This document shows, in pieces, positions 8,762 to 18,074 of a stretch of 34,475 bases of DNA; positions within the stretch are counted from its first letter, which is position 1; each line of letters begins with the position of its first letter. This stretch comes from Candidatus Lactobacillus pullistercoris (lineage in GTDB: Bacteria > Bacillota > Bacilli > Lactobacillales > Lactobacillaceae). The notes under the pieces are model-generated. The model had not been told where the DNA came from, did not search any database, and was given only the letters and a program-made list of their open reading frames with translations. A program made the translations under genes and the position numbers. Location of the stretch: contig JAHLFT010000065.1 of assembly GCA_018883635.1 (NCBI GenBank), forward strand, positions 1 to 34,475, given 5' to 3'.

Positions 8762-10795
8762 ATGAGTATTGAAACATTATTTGCTCCGGTAACTGATCTT
8801 AAAGGTGTAGGCACTAAGACTGCTGCTGATCTTGCAAGTCTAGGAATATATAGTATTTATGATCTTTTATATTATTTTCCTTTTCGCTATGATGAATTAC
8901 AAACTTTACCTCTTGATCAAATTATGGATGGTCAAAAGGTATTGTTAAAAGGTATAGTTGCTACTGAGCCTTTCGTAAGTCGTTTTGGTTATAAAAAAAG
9001 TCGCCTCAGTTTTAAGATGAGAATTGATCATGATGTTATCATGGTCAATTTTTTTAATCAGCCTTGGTTAAAAAATAAACTAGAAATCGGAAATGAAGTT
9101 GCAATTTATGGAAAATATAATGTTGCTAGACAATCATTATCCGGTTTTAAATTCGTAGCTGAAAAACAAAATGAATCGGGAATGGCACCTGTTTATCCAG
9201 TTAATAAGCACATTCGCCAAAAGAAATTGGTTGATCTGATTAACCAAGCAATAGATGAATTTTTATCAGATGTTGAAGATATAGTTCCTGCAAACATTAG
9301 AGAAAAGTATCGTCTGTTGTCTGATCAAGAAATTATTCAAAAAATGCATCATCCGCAAAACGGTAATGAAGCTGAATTTGCCAAAAGAAGTGCCATTTTT
9401 CGTGAATTCTTTATTTTTCAAATCCAGTTAGCGTTATTAATGCAGAATGATCAAGCTCAAAATAATGGTGAAGCTAAAAAATACGATTTAAATGAAATTA
9501 CTAAGTTGACTAGCTCTTTACCTTTTGAGTTATCACATGATCAAAAAAGTGCAGTTAACGAGATTTTCGTTGATCTACATTCAAATCGTCAGATGAGAAG
9601 ATTACTTCAAGGCGATGTTGGCTCTGGTAAAACGGTGGTAGCAGTTTATGCAATTTATGCTGCTGTGACTGCAGGCTATCAAGTTGCTTTAATGGTGCCA
9701 ACAGAAATTTTAGCAACGCAACATTTTAATAAGATTGACCATTTATTACGTAAATTTGGTGTTAGAGTCGCATTATTAACTGGAAGTACAAAGACTTTAG
9801 AACGAAAAGAAATTTATCGAGAATTGACTGATGGCACGATTAATGTAGTTATCGGTACGCATGCCTTAATTCAAAAAAATGTGATCTTTAAAAAGCTTGG
9901 TTTGGTTATAATTGATGAACAGCATCGGTTTGGTGTTGGTCAACGACAAGCTTTAATTAATAAGGGTAAATGTCCTGATATTTTAGCAATGACAGCAACG
10001 CCAATTCCGCGTACTTTAGCTTTAACAGTTTATGGTGACATGAATATTTCTGAAATTAGGCATTTACCTGCTGGCCGAAAACCGATTATTTCTTCTTGGA
10101 AAACAAGTAGTCAAATGGATCAGGTTTATGAGTTAATGCATCAGCAGTTAGCTGCCGGCTTTCAAATCTATGCTGTTACGCCGCTAATTTCAGAATCAGA
10201 AACGCTTGACCTGAAAAACGCCGAAGAGTTGTATGCTAAATTAAGTCATGACTTTCCAAAACAAAAAGTCGTGCTACTTCATGGACAAATGCCAGCTGCC
10301 AAAAAAGATGAAATTATGACAGAGTTTGCTGCTGGTGAAATAAATATTTTAGTAACTACTAGTGTAATCGAAGTTGGTGTTGATGTTCCTAATGCTAACA
10401 TGATGATTATTTATAATGCTGATCGCTTTGGCTTAAGTCAATTGCATCAATTACGAGGACGGATTGGTCGTGGTCAAACCCAAAGTTATTGTGTGTTTTT
10501 AGCAGATCCAAAAACTGAATCAGGTAAGGCAAGAATGAAGATTATCGCCGAGACTGGAGACGGTTTCAAACTTGCAGAAGAGGATTTAAAAATGCGTGGT
10601 GAAGGCGATCTGTTTGGTAAAGCTCAATCCGGCTTACCTGAATTTCGCGTGGGTAATGTTGTAAATAACTACAATACTTTGGTAGTTGCGCAAAAAGTAG
10701 CAAAAAAACTTGTAGCCGAAAATAATAGTTTATCCAATTATCCAGTTTTAAAAGAAGTATTAGAATATAATCAGTTGAAACAAAATAGAGTTTAG
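8762..10795 (+). CDS. recG: ATP-dependent DNA helicase RecG
   Basis: Superfamily 2 branch-migration helicase that reverses stalled replication forks and processes Holliday junctions. An N-terminal wedge/OB domain (with a helix-hairpin-helix-like LKGVGTKTAADL) precedes two RecA-like domains: Walker A GDVGSGKT (near residue 285), DEQHRFG (near 385), TATPIPRTLA, and the C-terminal RGRIGRG motif VI with TRG-type downstream residues. The track starts at TTG 8753; I prefer ATG 8762, which follows the fakA stop by one base. Neither has a clear Shine-Dalgarno, so translation is probably coupled to fakA. About 677 aa, family length. Confidence 0.96.
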   Translation: MSIETLFAPVTDLKGVGTKTAADLASLGIYSIYDLLYYFPFRYDELQTLPLDQIMDGQKVLLKGIVATEPFVSRFGYKKSRLSFKMRIDHDVIMVNFFNQPWLKNKLEIGNEVAIYGKYNVARQSLSGFKFVAEKQNESGMAPVYPVNKHIRQKKLVDLINQAIDEFLSDVEDIVPANIREKYRLLSDQEIIQKMHHPQNGNEAEFAKRSAIFREFFIFQIQLALLMQNDQAQNNGEAKKYDLNEITKLTSSLPFELSHDQKSAVNEIFVDLHSNRQMRRLLQGDVGSGKTVVAVYAIYAAVTAGYQVALMVPTEILATQHFNKIDHLLRKFGVRVALLTGSTKTLERKEIYRELTDGTINVVIGTHALIQKNVIFKKLGLVIIDEQHRFGVGQRQALINKGKCPDILAMTATPIPRTLALTVYGDMNISEIRHLPAGRKPIISSWKTSSQMDQVYELMHQQLAAGFQIYAVTPLISESETLDLKNAEELYAKLSHDFPKQKVVLLHGQMPAAKKDEIMTEFAAGEINILVTTSVIEVGVDVPNANMMIIYNADRFGLSQLHQLRGRIGRGQTQSYCVFLADPKTESGKARMKIIAETGDGFKLAEEDLKMRGEGDLFGKAQSGLPEFRVGNVVNNYNTLVVAQKVAKKLVAENNSLSNYPVLKEVLEYNQLKQNRV

Positions 10796-10810
10796 AAAGA
10801 CGTGTTTTAA

Positions 10811-11809
10811 ATGAAAAAAATTGCAATTGATGCAATGGGCGGTGAAAATGCGCCTCAAGCAATTGTTGACGCAATCTTAAAAGTTAGAAGTGAATTGCCT
10901 GATACAAAATTTATTTTGTTTGGCGATAAGGAAAAAATTAAACAAAGTATTCCGGCCGATAAAATTAATGATCAACTAGAAGTAGTTCCTACAACCGAAA
11001 TTATTAATGATGAAGATGAACCAGTTAAGGCAATTCGGCAGAAGAAAGATTCATCAATGGTAGTAGCTGCTCGCTATGTTAAAAGCGGTAAAGCAGACGC
11101 TCTATTTTCAATGGGGAATACTGGAGCATTGTTAGCTTGTGGAATTTTCATTATTGGAAGAATTAAAGGAATCACCCGACCTGGTCTTATGCCAACTTTA
11201 CCTGTTCAAAATTCAGACAAGGGTTATAATTTAATCGATGTTGGAGCTAATGCCCAAACAAAGCCTGAATATATTTTGCAATGGGCGGAAATGGCGGCTT
11301 TTTATGCCAAAGAAATTAGAGGGATTGAAAATCCGCGTGTAGCGCTTTTAAACAATGGCTCTGAAGATGATAAGGGTGATGAAGTCCACCAAAAAGCCTA
11401 TGAATTGCTAAAAAATAGTGATTTGAACTTCATTGGTAACATCGAAGGTAATGAATTAATGACTGGAAAAACCGATGTTGCAGCTATGGATGGCTTTTCT
11501 GGTAATATTGCCTTGAAGAGTATTGAAGGAATGGCCAGTGTTCTTCTTCATTCATTAAAAGATAGTTTATTAAACAATGGTTTAATGACTAAAGTTGGTG
11601 CACTTTTAATTAAAAATGCAGTCAATGATCTTAAGAATAAATATGATACTGCGCGTTATGGCGGTGCCGTTTTAATGGGAATTAATGCTCCTGTCGTTAA
11701 AACTCATGGTAGAAGTGATTACCGTCCGATTTATTATACTTTAAAGCAAATAGATAAAATATTAGATCAAAATTTGATTGAAGATATTAAGCAAAAGTTT
11801 GCTAAATAA
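10811..11809 (+). CDS. plsX: Phosphate acyltransferase PlsX
   Basis: Converts acyl-ACP and phosphate to acyl-phosphate (reversibly), the acyl donor for PlsY in phosphatidic acid synthesis. It is a peripheral membrane enzyme of 332 aa. IDAMGGENAP at the N terminus, SMGNTGALLA, LIDVGAN and the GFSGNIALK segment are family signatures. It sits between recG and acpP. Upstream bases are only weakly Shine-Dalgarno-like (GAAAGACG). In the Bacillus pattern the fatty acid genes fabD-fabG follow plsX, but here only acpP follows before a terminator, in keeping with a phospholipid-centred operon fed by FakA. Confidence 0.96.
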   Translation: MKKIAIDAMGGENAPQAIVDAILKVRSELPDTKFILFGDKEKIKQSIPADKINDQLEVVPTTEIINDEDEPVKAIRQKKDSSMVVAARYVKSGKADALFSMGNTGALLACGIFIIGRIKGITRPGLMPTLPVQNSDKGYNLIDVGANAQTKPEYILQWAEMAAFYAKEIRGIENPRVALLNNGSEDDKGDEVHQKAYELLKNSDLNFIGNIEGNELMTGKTDVAAMDGFSGNIALKSIEGMASVLLHSLKDSLLNNGLMTKVGALLIKNAVNDLKNKYDTARYGGAVLMGINAPVVKTHGRSDYRPIYYTLKQIDKILDQNLIEDIKQKFAK

Positions 11810-11828
11810 TGAAAGAAGGAATTAATTT

Positions 11829-12068
11829 ATGTCAGAAGAAGAAATTTTTAATAAGATAAAAAAGTTAATCGCCGAAAACTTTGAAATCGATGAAGAAAAG
11901 ATTACTGAAAACACAAATTTTAAAAATGATTTGGATGCTGATTCAATTGACTTAGTAGAATTCATTCTTCAATTAGAAGATGAATTTGGATCAGAAATTC
12001 CTGATGAAGAAGCAGAAAAAATTAATACTGTTGGCGATGCAGTTGCTTATATCAAAGATAACCAATAA
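11829..12068 (+). CDS. acpP: Acyl carrier protein
   Basis: Small acidic four-helix protein of 79 aa. The phosphopantetheine attachment serine is S39 in DADSIDLVEF; most ACPs read DSLD, so isoleucine replaces leucine, a mild and common variant. It shuttles acyl chains for fatty acid and phospholipid synthesis. GAAGGA lies nine bases before the ATG. It is the last gene of the operon and is followed by a terminator. D-alanine carrier protein DltC is an alternative small carrier, but context (plsX) and the DADS motif favour ACP. Confidence 0.93.
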   Translation: MSEEEIFNKIKKLIAENFEIDEEKITENTNFKNDLDADSIDLVEFILQLEDEFGSEIPDEEAEKINTVGDAVAYIKDNQ

Positions 12069-12082
12069 ATTGAGTATATAAA

Positions 12083-12123
12083 AAAGCCGTTCTGTATTTG
12101 CAATAGACCGGCTTTGTGTTTAT
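12083..12123 (+). terminator. Terminator after acpP, overlapping the opp promoter
   Basis: An 11-bp stem with one mismatch (AAAGCCGTTCT at 12083-12093, AGACCGGCTTT at 12105-12115) encloses an 11-base loop and runs into TGTGTTT. The T tract is interrupted, so termination may be incomplete. Confidence 0.75.
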
Positions 12124-12126
12124 AAT
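12098..12126 (+). promoter_or_regulatory. Promoter of oppDFBC
   Basis: A perfect -10 TATAAT (12121-12126) has TTGCAA (12098-12103, four of six) exactly 17 bases upstream. The -35 lies in the loop and right arm edge of the preceding terminator hairpin, so the two elements share DNA. Confidence 0.6.
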
Positions 12127-12193
12127 TAGAAAATAAATTAAGAGAATTTAAGCACCTTTTAATAAATATGTTTTCGAGATGGAGGAATGACCT

Positions 12194-13219
12194 TTGGAAA
12201 AGCAGAGCGATCTCTTATTAGATATTCAGCATTTGCATACTGCGTATCGGTTACAAGGTAAGTTTTATGATGCTGCTGATAATATTAATCTAACACTGAA
12301 ACGAAATGAAGTGCTAGCAATCGTTGGTGAATCTGGCTGTGGCAAAAGTACAATTGCTTCAAGTATCGTTGGTTTATATGATCATAAAAATACTAAAGTA
12401 ACTGGCGATATTCTTTATAATGAATTGAATTTAGTTGGCTTAAATGAGTCACTTTTTAATAAGATTCGTGGAGACAAGATAGGAATTATCTTCCAGGATC
12501 CTCTAGCTAGTTTAAATCCTTTGATGCGTGTTGGTGATCAAGTAGCGGAAACACTTTATTATCATACAGATATGGATGAAAAGCAGCGTTATGCTATGGT
12601 AATTGAATTATTTAACCAAGTTGGGATGCCTCGTCCTGAAGAAATGTATGCAATGTATCCGCATGAATTGTCTGGTGGTTTACGTCAACGTGTAGTTATT
12701 GCGATGGCGATTGCATGTAAGCCAGAGATTATTATTGCTGATGAACCAACTACTGCATTGGATGTAACTATTCAGGCTCAAATTCTTGATTTGCTTGAAA
12801 AAATCCAACAACAATCTAATTCAGGTATTATCCTTATTACTCACGATTTGGGTGTTGTTGCTGAAACTGCAGACGAAGTTGCTGTAATGTATGGTGGTCA
12901 AATCGTAGAAAAATCAGATGTTAAGACCATTTTTGAACATCCACTTCATCCTTATACTCGCTCTTTGCTTAATTCAATGCCACAAACTGATGATGATAGC
13001 GACGAACAACTTCATGTTATTCACGGTACTGTTCCATCTTTGAAAAACATGCCACGTGAAGGTGATCGTTTTGCAGCAAGAATCCCTTGGATTCCTGAAA
13101 GCGCTCATGAAAAAGATCCAAAGATGCATGAAGTTGAACCAGGTCATTGGGTAAGATGTACCTGTTGGAAGACGTTCCACTTTGAGAATGAAGATTCTAA
13201 AGTAGTAAGTGGGGAATAA
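12194..13219 (+). CDS. oppD: Oligopeptide ABC transporter ATP-binding protein OppD
   Basis: First ATPase subunit of the peptide importer. The Walker A GESGCGKST lies at residues 45-53, the signature reads LSGGLRQR (L instead of the usual M), Walker B is ADEPTTALD, and the switch histidine is in ITHDLG. The C-terminal oligopeptide-transporter extension (about 260-341) is present with a CTCW cysteine pair near the end, but the longer cysteine-cluster spacing seen in some OppD proteins is not obvious. The TTG start has GGAGG eight bases upstream; ATG 12187 is in a different frame. 341 aa. Three bases separate it from oppF. Confidence 0.95.
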   Translation: MEKQSDLLLDIQHLHTAYRLQGKFYDAADNINLTLKRNEVLAIVGESGCGKSTIASSIVGLYDHKNTKVTGDILYNELNLVGLNESLFNKIRGDKIGIIFQDPLASLNPLMRVGDQVAETLYYHTDMDEKQRYAMVIELFNQVGMPRPEEMYAMYPHELSGGLRQRVVIAMAIACKPEIIIADEPTTALDVTIQAQILDLLEKIQQQSNSGIILITHDLGVVAETADEVAVMYGGQIVEKSDVKTIFEHPLHPYTRSLLNSMPQTDDDSDEQLHVIHGTVPSLKNMPREGDRFAARIPWIPESAHEKDPKMHEVEPGHWVRCTCWKTFHFENEDSKVVSGE

Positions 13220-13222
13220 TCA

Positions 13223-14188
13223 ATGTCAAAAGAAATCATTCAAATCAAAGATTTAAAAGTTCATTACCCAATTCGTTCCGGATTTTGGAATAGAATTACG
13301 GATTATGTTAGAGCTGTAGATGGAATTAACCTAACCATTAATGAAGGTGAGACTTATGGTCTAATCGGAGAATCAGGTTCAGGAAAATCAACTACAGGCA
13401 AGGCAATTGTTGGTATTGAAAAGGTTACAGCGGGTTCTATTCTATACAAAGGAAAAGATATTACCAAGAGCTCAGTTCGTCGACAATTAAATTACAATAA
13501 AGATGTTCAAATGATTTTCCAAGATTCAATGTCAAGTTTGAATCCTAGAAAGAGAATTGAAGATATCATTGCTGAACCAATTAGAAACTTTGAAAATTTA
13601 ACAACAGATCAAGAAAAAGAAAGAGTTCAGGAATTATTAGATATTGTTGGTATGCCAAGTGATGCTATTTATAAGTATCCTCACGAATTCTCTGGTGGTC
13701 AGAGACAAAGAATTGGTGTGGCTAGAGCAGTAGCTACAAATCCTAAGTTAATCGTTGCGGATGAACCTACTTCAGCTTTGGATTTGTCTGTTCAAGCACA
13801 AGTTTTAAACTTTATGAAGAACATTCAGCAACAATATAATATTGCCTATTTATTTATTTCACACGATTTAGGTGTTATTCGTCACATGTCCGAAAATATC
13901 GCGATTATGAACCGCGGTCGTTTAGTAGAAGTAGGAACTAAAGAAGATATTTATAATAATCCAGTTCATATTTATACTAAGAGATTACTAGCAGCTATTC
14001 CTAAAGTAGATGTTGAACATCGTGAAGAACACAAAAAGCAAAGATTAGCTGTTGAGGCGGAATATCGTAATGATCAGGGCAAATGGTATGACAAAGACGG
14101 AAGAGTCTTTCCATTACAAAAGATCAGTGCTACACACTCAGTAGCTTTACCGGCTGATGAAATAAATGAAGTGAAGGAGGAAAACTAG
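13223..14188 (+). CDS. oppF: Oligopeptide ABC transporter ATP-binding protein OppF
   Basis: Second ATPase subunit, pairing with OppD under the OppB/OppC membrane dimer. Walker A GESGSGKST is at 49-57, the signature is FSGGQRQRIGVARA, Walker B is VADEPTSALD, and ISHDLG has the switch histidine. At 321 aa it has normal length. The N-terminal insertion SGFWNRITDYVRAVDG is the form typical of OppF. The C-terminal tail beyond about residue 265 is charged and ends close to oppB; a GGAGGA near the 3' end of oppF serves as the oppB ribosome binding site. Confidence 0.95.
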   Translation: MSKEIIQIKDLKVHYPIRSGFWNRITDYVRAVDGINLTINEGETYGLIGESGSGKSTTGKAIVGIEKVTAGSILYKGKDITKSSVRRQLNYNKDVQMIFQDSMSSLNPRKRIEDIIAEPIRNFENLTTDQEKERVQELLDIVGMPSDAIYKYPHEFSGGQRQRIGVARAVATNPKLIVADEPTSALDLSVQAQVLNFMKNIQQQYNIAYLFISHDLGVIRHMSENIAIMNRGRLVEVGTKEDIYNNPVHIYTKRLLAAIPKVDVEHREEHKKQRLAVEAEYRNDQGKWYDKDGRVFPLQKISATHSVALPADEINEVKEEN

Positions 14189-14190
14189 GG

Positions 14191-15150
14191 ATGTGGAAGA
14201 CTGTTCTTAGACGTTTATTAATTATGATCCCCCAATTAATAATTTTAAGTATCATCGTTTTTGCTTTGGCTAAATTGATGCCTGGGGATCCTTTTACCGG
14301 ATTAATTAATCCAAATACAGACCCTAAAGAATTAATTCGTTTAAAACAAGAAGCTGGATTATATGATCCGATGTGGGTGCAATACTTTAGATGGATCGGT
14401 AATTTATTCCATGGTGATTTGGGAATGAGTTACATTCAAAAGGTGCCTGTAACATCATTAATTGCTAGTCGTGCGGTTAATACTTTCTGGCTTTCTCTTT
14501 TAACCGTTATCTTAACTTATGCAATTGCCGTTCCAATGGGAATTACTCAAGGTCGTTATCAAGATAAATGGCAAGATCAAGCAATCCAAATTTTTAACTA
14601 TATTACTTTCGCAGTACCAGGTTTTGTTGTTTATATTTTAGGTTTATGGCTATTTGGCTATACATTAAATTGGTTCCCAATTTCAGGTTCTGTTTCCGCC
14701 AATGCTTCTGGATTCTTTGGCATCCTTTTGAGTCGATTAGATCATATGATTTTGCCAGCAATTTTGGCAGCAATTATCTCAACTACAGTTACTGTTCAGT
14801 ATTTAAGAACTGGAATTGTTGATAATAAAGTTGAAGATTATGTCAGAACTGCTCGTTCAAAAGGTGTTCCGGAAAAAGTTGTTTTCAACAAACATATTTT
14901 AAGAAACTCATTATTACCAATTGCAGCTTTCTTTGGTAATACAATTACTGGTTTGCTTAGTGGTTCCGTAATTATTGAAACAGTTTTTAGTTATCCTGGT
15001 ATGGGTAAATTATTTATAGATTCAATTTCACAACGTGATTACACTACTTTGACGGCCTTAATCTTAATTTATGGTATTTTAACCTTAATCGGTAACTTGT
15101 TATCTGACATTATTATGAGTATTGTCGATCCAAGAATTAGAATTCAGTAG
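14191..15150 (+). CDS. oppB: Oligopeptide ABC transporter permease OppB
   Basis: Integral membrane subunit, 319 aa, with about six transmembrane helices beginning at residues 9-28 (LLIMIPQLIILSIIVFALA). It has the DppB/OppB periplasmic-loop segment LMPGDPF. The EAA loop that docks the ATPases is visible as YVRTARSKGVPEKVVFNKHILRN (cytoplasmic, near residue 215-237). GGAGGAAAAC lies just before the ATG. It forms the translocation channel with OppC. The family also carries nickel and dipeptide systems, but the gene set and the large OppA downstream support oligopeptides. Confidence 0.94.
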   Translation: MWKTVLRRLLIMIPQLIILSIIVFALAKLMPGDPFTGLINPNTDPKELIRLKQEAGLYDPMWVQYFRWIGNLFHGDLGMSYIQKVPVTSLIASRAVNTFWLSLLTVILTYAIAVPMGITQGRYQDKWQDQAIQIFNYITFAVPGFVVYILGLWLFGYTLNWFPISGSVSANASGFFGILLSRLDHMILPAILAAIISTTVTVQYLRTGIVDNKVEDYVRTARSKGVPEKVVFNKHILRNSLLPIAAFFGNTITGLLSGSVIIETVFSYPGMGKLFIDSISQRDYTTLTALILIYGILTLIGNLLSDIIMSIVDPRIRIQ

Positions 15151-15161
15151 GAGGAGAAAAA

Positions 15162-16079
15162 ATGGCTAAAGATAAATCTTTAAAAAAGAATAATAATGAT
15201 GATGCTAAAAAGAATACTCCTCCTTCAGGCTTTAGAATAATTTGGCGCGAAATTATGCATGAACCAAGTGCAAGATTTGCCTTGTTCATTGTAGTTGCTA
15301 TTTTACTTTTCTGTTTTGTTGGATCACTCTTTTTAAACAAAGCCCAATTGACAGAAATCAACATTATGGATTCTTATGATGCTTGGGGTGTAGATGGCCA
15401 TATCTTCGGAGCAGATGAAGGTGGTCGTGATATCTTTAAACTATTAATCATGGGTGGACGTAATTCAATCATGATTGGTATATCAGTTACTCTTATTTCC
15501 TTAGTAGTTGGTTTAGTAATTGGGATGTTTGCAGGTTACTATGGCGGTATTATTGATAATATCGTTATGAGAATTGTGGACTTTATCCAGATTATGCCAC
15601 AATTCCCAATCTTAATCGTTTTAGCAACGGTTATTCCAAACTATAACGCATATACTTTAGTAGCAATGATTTCAATTTTTGGTTGGACTGGTGAAGCTAG
15701 ATACTATCGGAGTTTTGTATTAGCGCAGCGAGAAAGAGAGTATGTTCTTGCTTCGAAGACTTCTGGATCCACGGATTTACAAATTATGTATCGTGAAGTT
15801 TTGCCAAATATCAGTTCAATGTTAATTGTTGATATTGTTCTAGGTGTTGCTGGAAATATCGGTATTGAAACTGGGCTTTCATTTATTGGATATGGACTTC
15901 CAATTACTACACCATCGCTTGGTACTTTAATTGGATATGCTAATGATCCAACCAATGTTACTACGAGACCATGGTTATGGCTCCCAGCTACAATCTTATT
16001 ATTAATTATATCTTTGAGTATTAACTATGTTGGTCGTGCTTTACAAAAAGCAGCCGATTCTCGTCAAAGAGAAGCTTAA
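15162..16079 (+). CDS. oppC: Oligopeptide ABC transporter permease OppC
   Basis: Second membrane subunit, 305 aa. The charged N terminus (KDKSLKKNNNDDAKKN) precedes a first helix near residues 40-58, the OppC_N arrangement, followed by five further helices. The segment FGADEGGRDIF is the conserved extracellular GTDxxGRD-type motif. The EAA loop appears as YVLASKTSGSTDLQIMYREVLPN. AGGAGGAG lies directly upstream of the ATG. It is the last gene of the oppDFBC transcript, followed by a terminator that separates it from oppA. Confidence 0.94.
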   Translation: MAKDKSLKKNNNDDAKKNTPPSGFRIIWREIMHEPSARFALFIVVAILLFCFVGSLFLNKAQLTEINIMDSYDAWGVDGHIFGADEGGRDIFKLLIMGGRNSIMIGISVTLISLVVGLVIGMFAGYYGGIIDNIVMRIVDFIQIMPQFPILIVLATVIPNYNAYTLVAMISIFGWTGEARYYRSFVLAQREREYVLASKTSGSTDLQIMYREVLPNISSMLIVDIVLGVAGNIGIETGLSFIGYGLPITTPSLGTLIGYANDPTNVTTRPWLWLPATILLLIISLSINYVGRALQKAADSRQREA

Positions 16080-16083
16080 AACT

Positions 16084-16115
16084 AAAAGAAGCGAGGATAG
16101 CTCGCTTCTTTTTTT
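16084..16115 (+). terminator. Intrinsic terminator after oppC
   Basis: A 12-bp perfect stem (AAAAGAAGCGAG / CTCGCTTCTTTT) with a GATAG loop ends in a run of T. It lies between oppC and the oppA promoter, so oppA is probably transcribed mainly from its own start. Confidence 0.92.
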
Positions 16116-16151
16116 GCCTAAAAATCAGGTTATTATAAATTTCATTTTTAG

Positions 16152-16180
16152 TTCACAATTAATTAATTTTGTGCTATGAT
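16152..16180 (+). promoter_or_regulatory. Promoter of oppA
   Basis: TTCACA (16152-16157) and TATGAT (16175-16180) lie 17 bases apart, each five of six to consensus. A TG one base before the -10 (TGCTATGAT) makes it an extended -10. The combination suggests strong expression, in keeping with an abundant binding protein. Confidence 0.75.
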
Positions 16181-16216
16181 TAACACGTCAACTTGAAAAA
16201 ACGGAGGTTATACCTA

Positions 16217-17968
16217 ATGAAAAATTATAAAATCTTGGGTTCTATCGGATTAGTAGCGGGTGCTGCTTTAGCCCTTTCTGCTTGTGGCTCAAAGAATAAT
16301 GATAATAATGATGCTGCAAAAGAAAAGTTTCCTGAAACAGTTCCAACTAAAACTCCTAAAAATGGTGGAACATTAAAATATGCTGTAGAAACTGAAACTC
16401 CATTCAAAGGAATCTTTGAAGACACTTTACAAGATGATTCTAGTGATGCTGATGTTTCTCAATTCGGTATGGAAGGTTTGTTCCATGCAAACTCTAGTTA
16501 CGTTATTGATAACAAAGGTGCTGCAACCTTTAAGTTAGACTACAAGGCTAAGACTATTACCATTAAAGTTAAAAAGGGCGTTAAATGGTCAGATGGTAAG
16601 CCAGTTGTAGCTAAGGACATTGAATATCCATACGAAATTATCGCAAATCCTGACAGTGGCTCTTCAAGATATACTTCTTCACTTCAAGAAATTGTCGGCT
16701 TAAAGGAATTCCACGATGGTAAGGCTAAGACAATTTCAGGTATTGAAATGCCTAAGGGTGCAAACGGTGATACTGTAATTCTTCACTTTAAGCACATGCA
16801 CGCTGGTATGAATATGTATGGTTCAGGTTACTTCTGGAAATCAGCTTCACCATACCACTACTTAAAAGATGTACCTATGAAGAAACTTAAGTCTTCAGAT
16901 AAGGTACGTAAAAATCCAATTTTCTTTGGCCCATTCAAGATTGATAAAGTTGTCAGTGGTCAATCTGTAACTTGGTCACCAAACAAATATTACTGGAAGG
17001 GTAAACCACACCTTAACAAGATTGTCGCAACTGTAATTTCTTCAAATTCAGCTGCTGAAGCAACTAAGTCACACAAGTTTGACGTTTTACAAGTTGTTAA
17101 CTCACAATGGAAGCAAGTAAAGGGCACAAAGGGCTTTAACTTTGTTGCAAATACTCCGTTATCATATGAGTACCTTGGTTTCAAGGTTGGTAAGTGGGAC
17201 CAAAAAGCAGGCAAGAACGTAATGGACAAGAATTCTAAGATGAATAATAAGTCTTTACGTCAAGCTATTGCTTATGCTATGAATGTTGATCAAGTTAACC
17301 AAAAGTACACCCAAGGTTTGACATTCAGAATCCCAACATTGATTCCAAAGGGCTTTGGTGAATTTTACGACAAAGACATCAAGGGTTACACATACAACTT
17401 AAAGAAGGCTAACGAAATTCTTGATAAAGCAGGCTACAAGAAGAAAGGCGAATACCGTGTTCAACCAAATGGTAAGCCTTTGACTATTAGATTAGCTGCT
17501 AGAACTGGTAGTTCAATTCAAGAACCAATCATTCAAAACTACATCCAACAATGGAAGAAGATTGGCTTGAATGTTAAATTAACTCAGGGTCGTTTAATTG
17601 AATCTAACTCATTCTATGACAAGATTCAAAACGACGATCCAAGTGTTGATATGTTTATGGGTGGTTGGTCACTTGCTGCTGAACCATCACAAAACGACCT
17701 TTATGGTGAATCAGCACCATTTAACTTCAGCCGGTTCGTAACTAAGCGTAACAGCCAATTGCTTGAAGAAATGGATAGTACTAAAGCTGAAAATAATGAG
17801 TACAGAAAGAAAGTTCTTTACGAATGGCAAAAGTACATGTTTGATGAAGCTTATGTTGTTCCTATTTCAAACTCATACCAAATTACAGCTGTTAACAGCA
17901 AGTTAACCGGCTTCTCTGTAGCAGACGGCACTACTTTAGGCTGGAACGATGTTGCTTTTACTAAGTAA
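16217..17968 (+). CDS. oppA: Oligopeptide-binding lipoprotein OppA (SBP family 5)
   Basis: Extracellular peptide receptor of the Opp importer. The track starts at TTG 16193, but ATG 16217 is preferred: GGAGG lies nine bases upstream and the protein then opens with a normal lipoprotein signal (KNYKI, then a hydrophobic stretch, LALSAC with lipidated cysteine near residue 23), giving 583 aa. The mature protein begins with an asparagine- and lysine-rich linker and shows SBP-family features such as VKWSDGKPVVAKDIEYPYE. Codon use looks more biased (TTC, AAC, AAG, CCA) than in nearby genes, consistent with high expression. The unit has its own promoter and terminator. Confidence 0.95.
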   Translation: MKNYKILGSIGLVAGAALALSACGSKNNDNNDAAKEKFPETVPTKTPKNGGTLKYAVETETPFKGIFEDTLQDDSSDADVSQFGMEGLFHANSSYVIDNKGAATFKLDYKAKTITIKVKKGVKWSDGKPVVAKDIEYPYEIIANPDSGSSRYTSSLQEIVGLKEFHDGKAKTISGIEMPKGANGDTVILHFKHMHAGMNMYGSGYFWKSASPYHYLKDVPMKKLKSSDKVRKNPIFFGPFKIDKVVSGQSVTWSPNKYYWKGKPHLNKIVATVISSNSAAEATKSHKFDVLQVVNSQWKQVKGTKGFNFVANTPLSYEYLGFKVGKWDQKAGKNVMDKNSKMNNKSLRQAIAYAMNVDQVNQKYTQGLTFRIPTLIPKGFGEFYDKDIKGYTYNLKKANEILDKAGYKKKGEYRVQPNGKPLTIRLAARTGSSIQEPIIQNYIQQWKKIGLNVKLTQGRLIESNSFYDKIQNDDPSVDMFMGGWSLAAEPSQNDLYGESAPFNFSRFVTKRNSQLLEEMDSTKAENNEYRKKVLYEWQKYMFDEAYVVPISNSYQITAVNSKLTGFSVADGTTLGWNDVAFTK

Positions 17969-17994
17969 TAATTAGGTATAACAAGTAAAAAAAG

Positions 17995-18026
17995 AAAGAC
18001 TACTTTTTATGAAAGTAGTCTTTTTT
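17995..18026 (+). terminator. Intrinsic terminator after oppA
   Basis: A 12-bp perfect stem (AAAGACTACTTT / AAAGTAGTCTTT) with a TTATG loop is followed by TTTTT-rich sequence. Confidence 0.92.
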
Positions 18027-18041
18027 GTCTACGTTTAAAAC

Positions 18042-18050
18042 TGGTATAAT
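18042..18050 (+). promoter_or_regulatory. Extended -10 promoter of rnc-smc-ftsY
   Basis: TGGTATAAT combines a perfect -10 with the TGn extension. No good -35 is found at 17 bases because that position falls in the T tract of the oppA terminator. The leader to the rnc ATG is about 17 bases with GAAAGGCG. Confidence 0.6.
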
Positions 18051-18074
18051 TTAAAAGTACGAAAGGCGATTAAG

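Noticed and set aside
10566-10874. 102-codon minus-strand ORF over the recG-plsX junction
   Set aside because: Covers conserved parts of two real genes and has no ribosome binding site or family resemblance.
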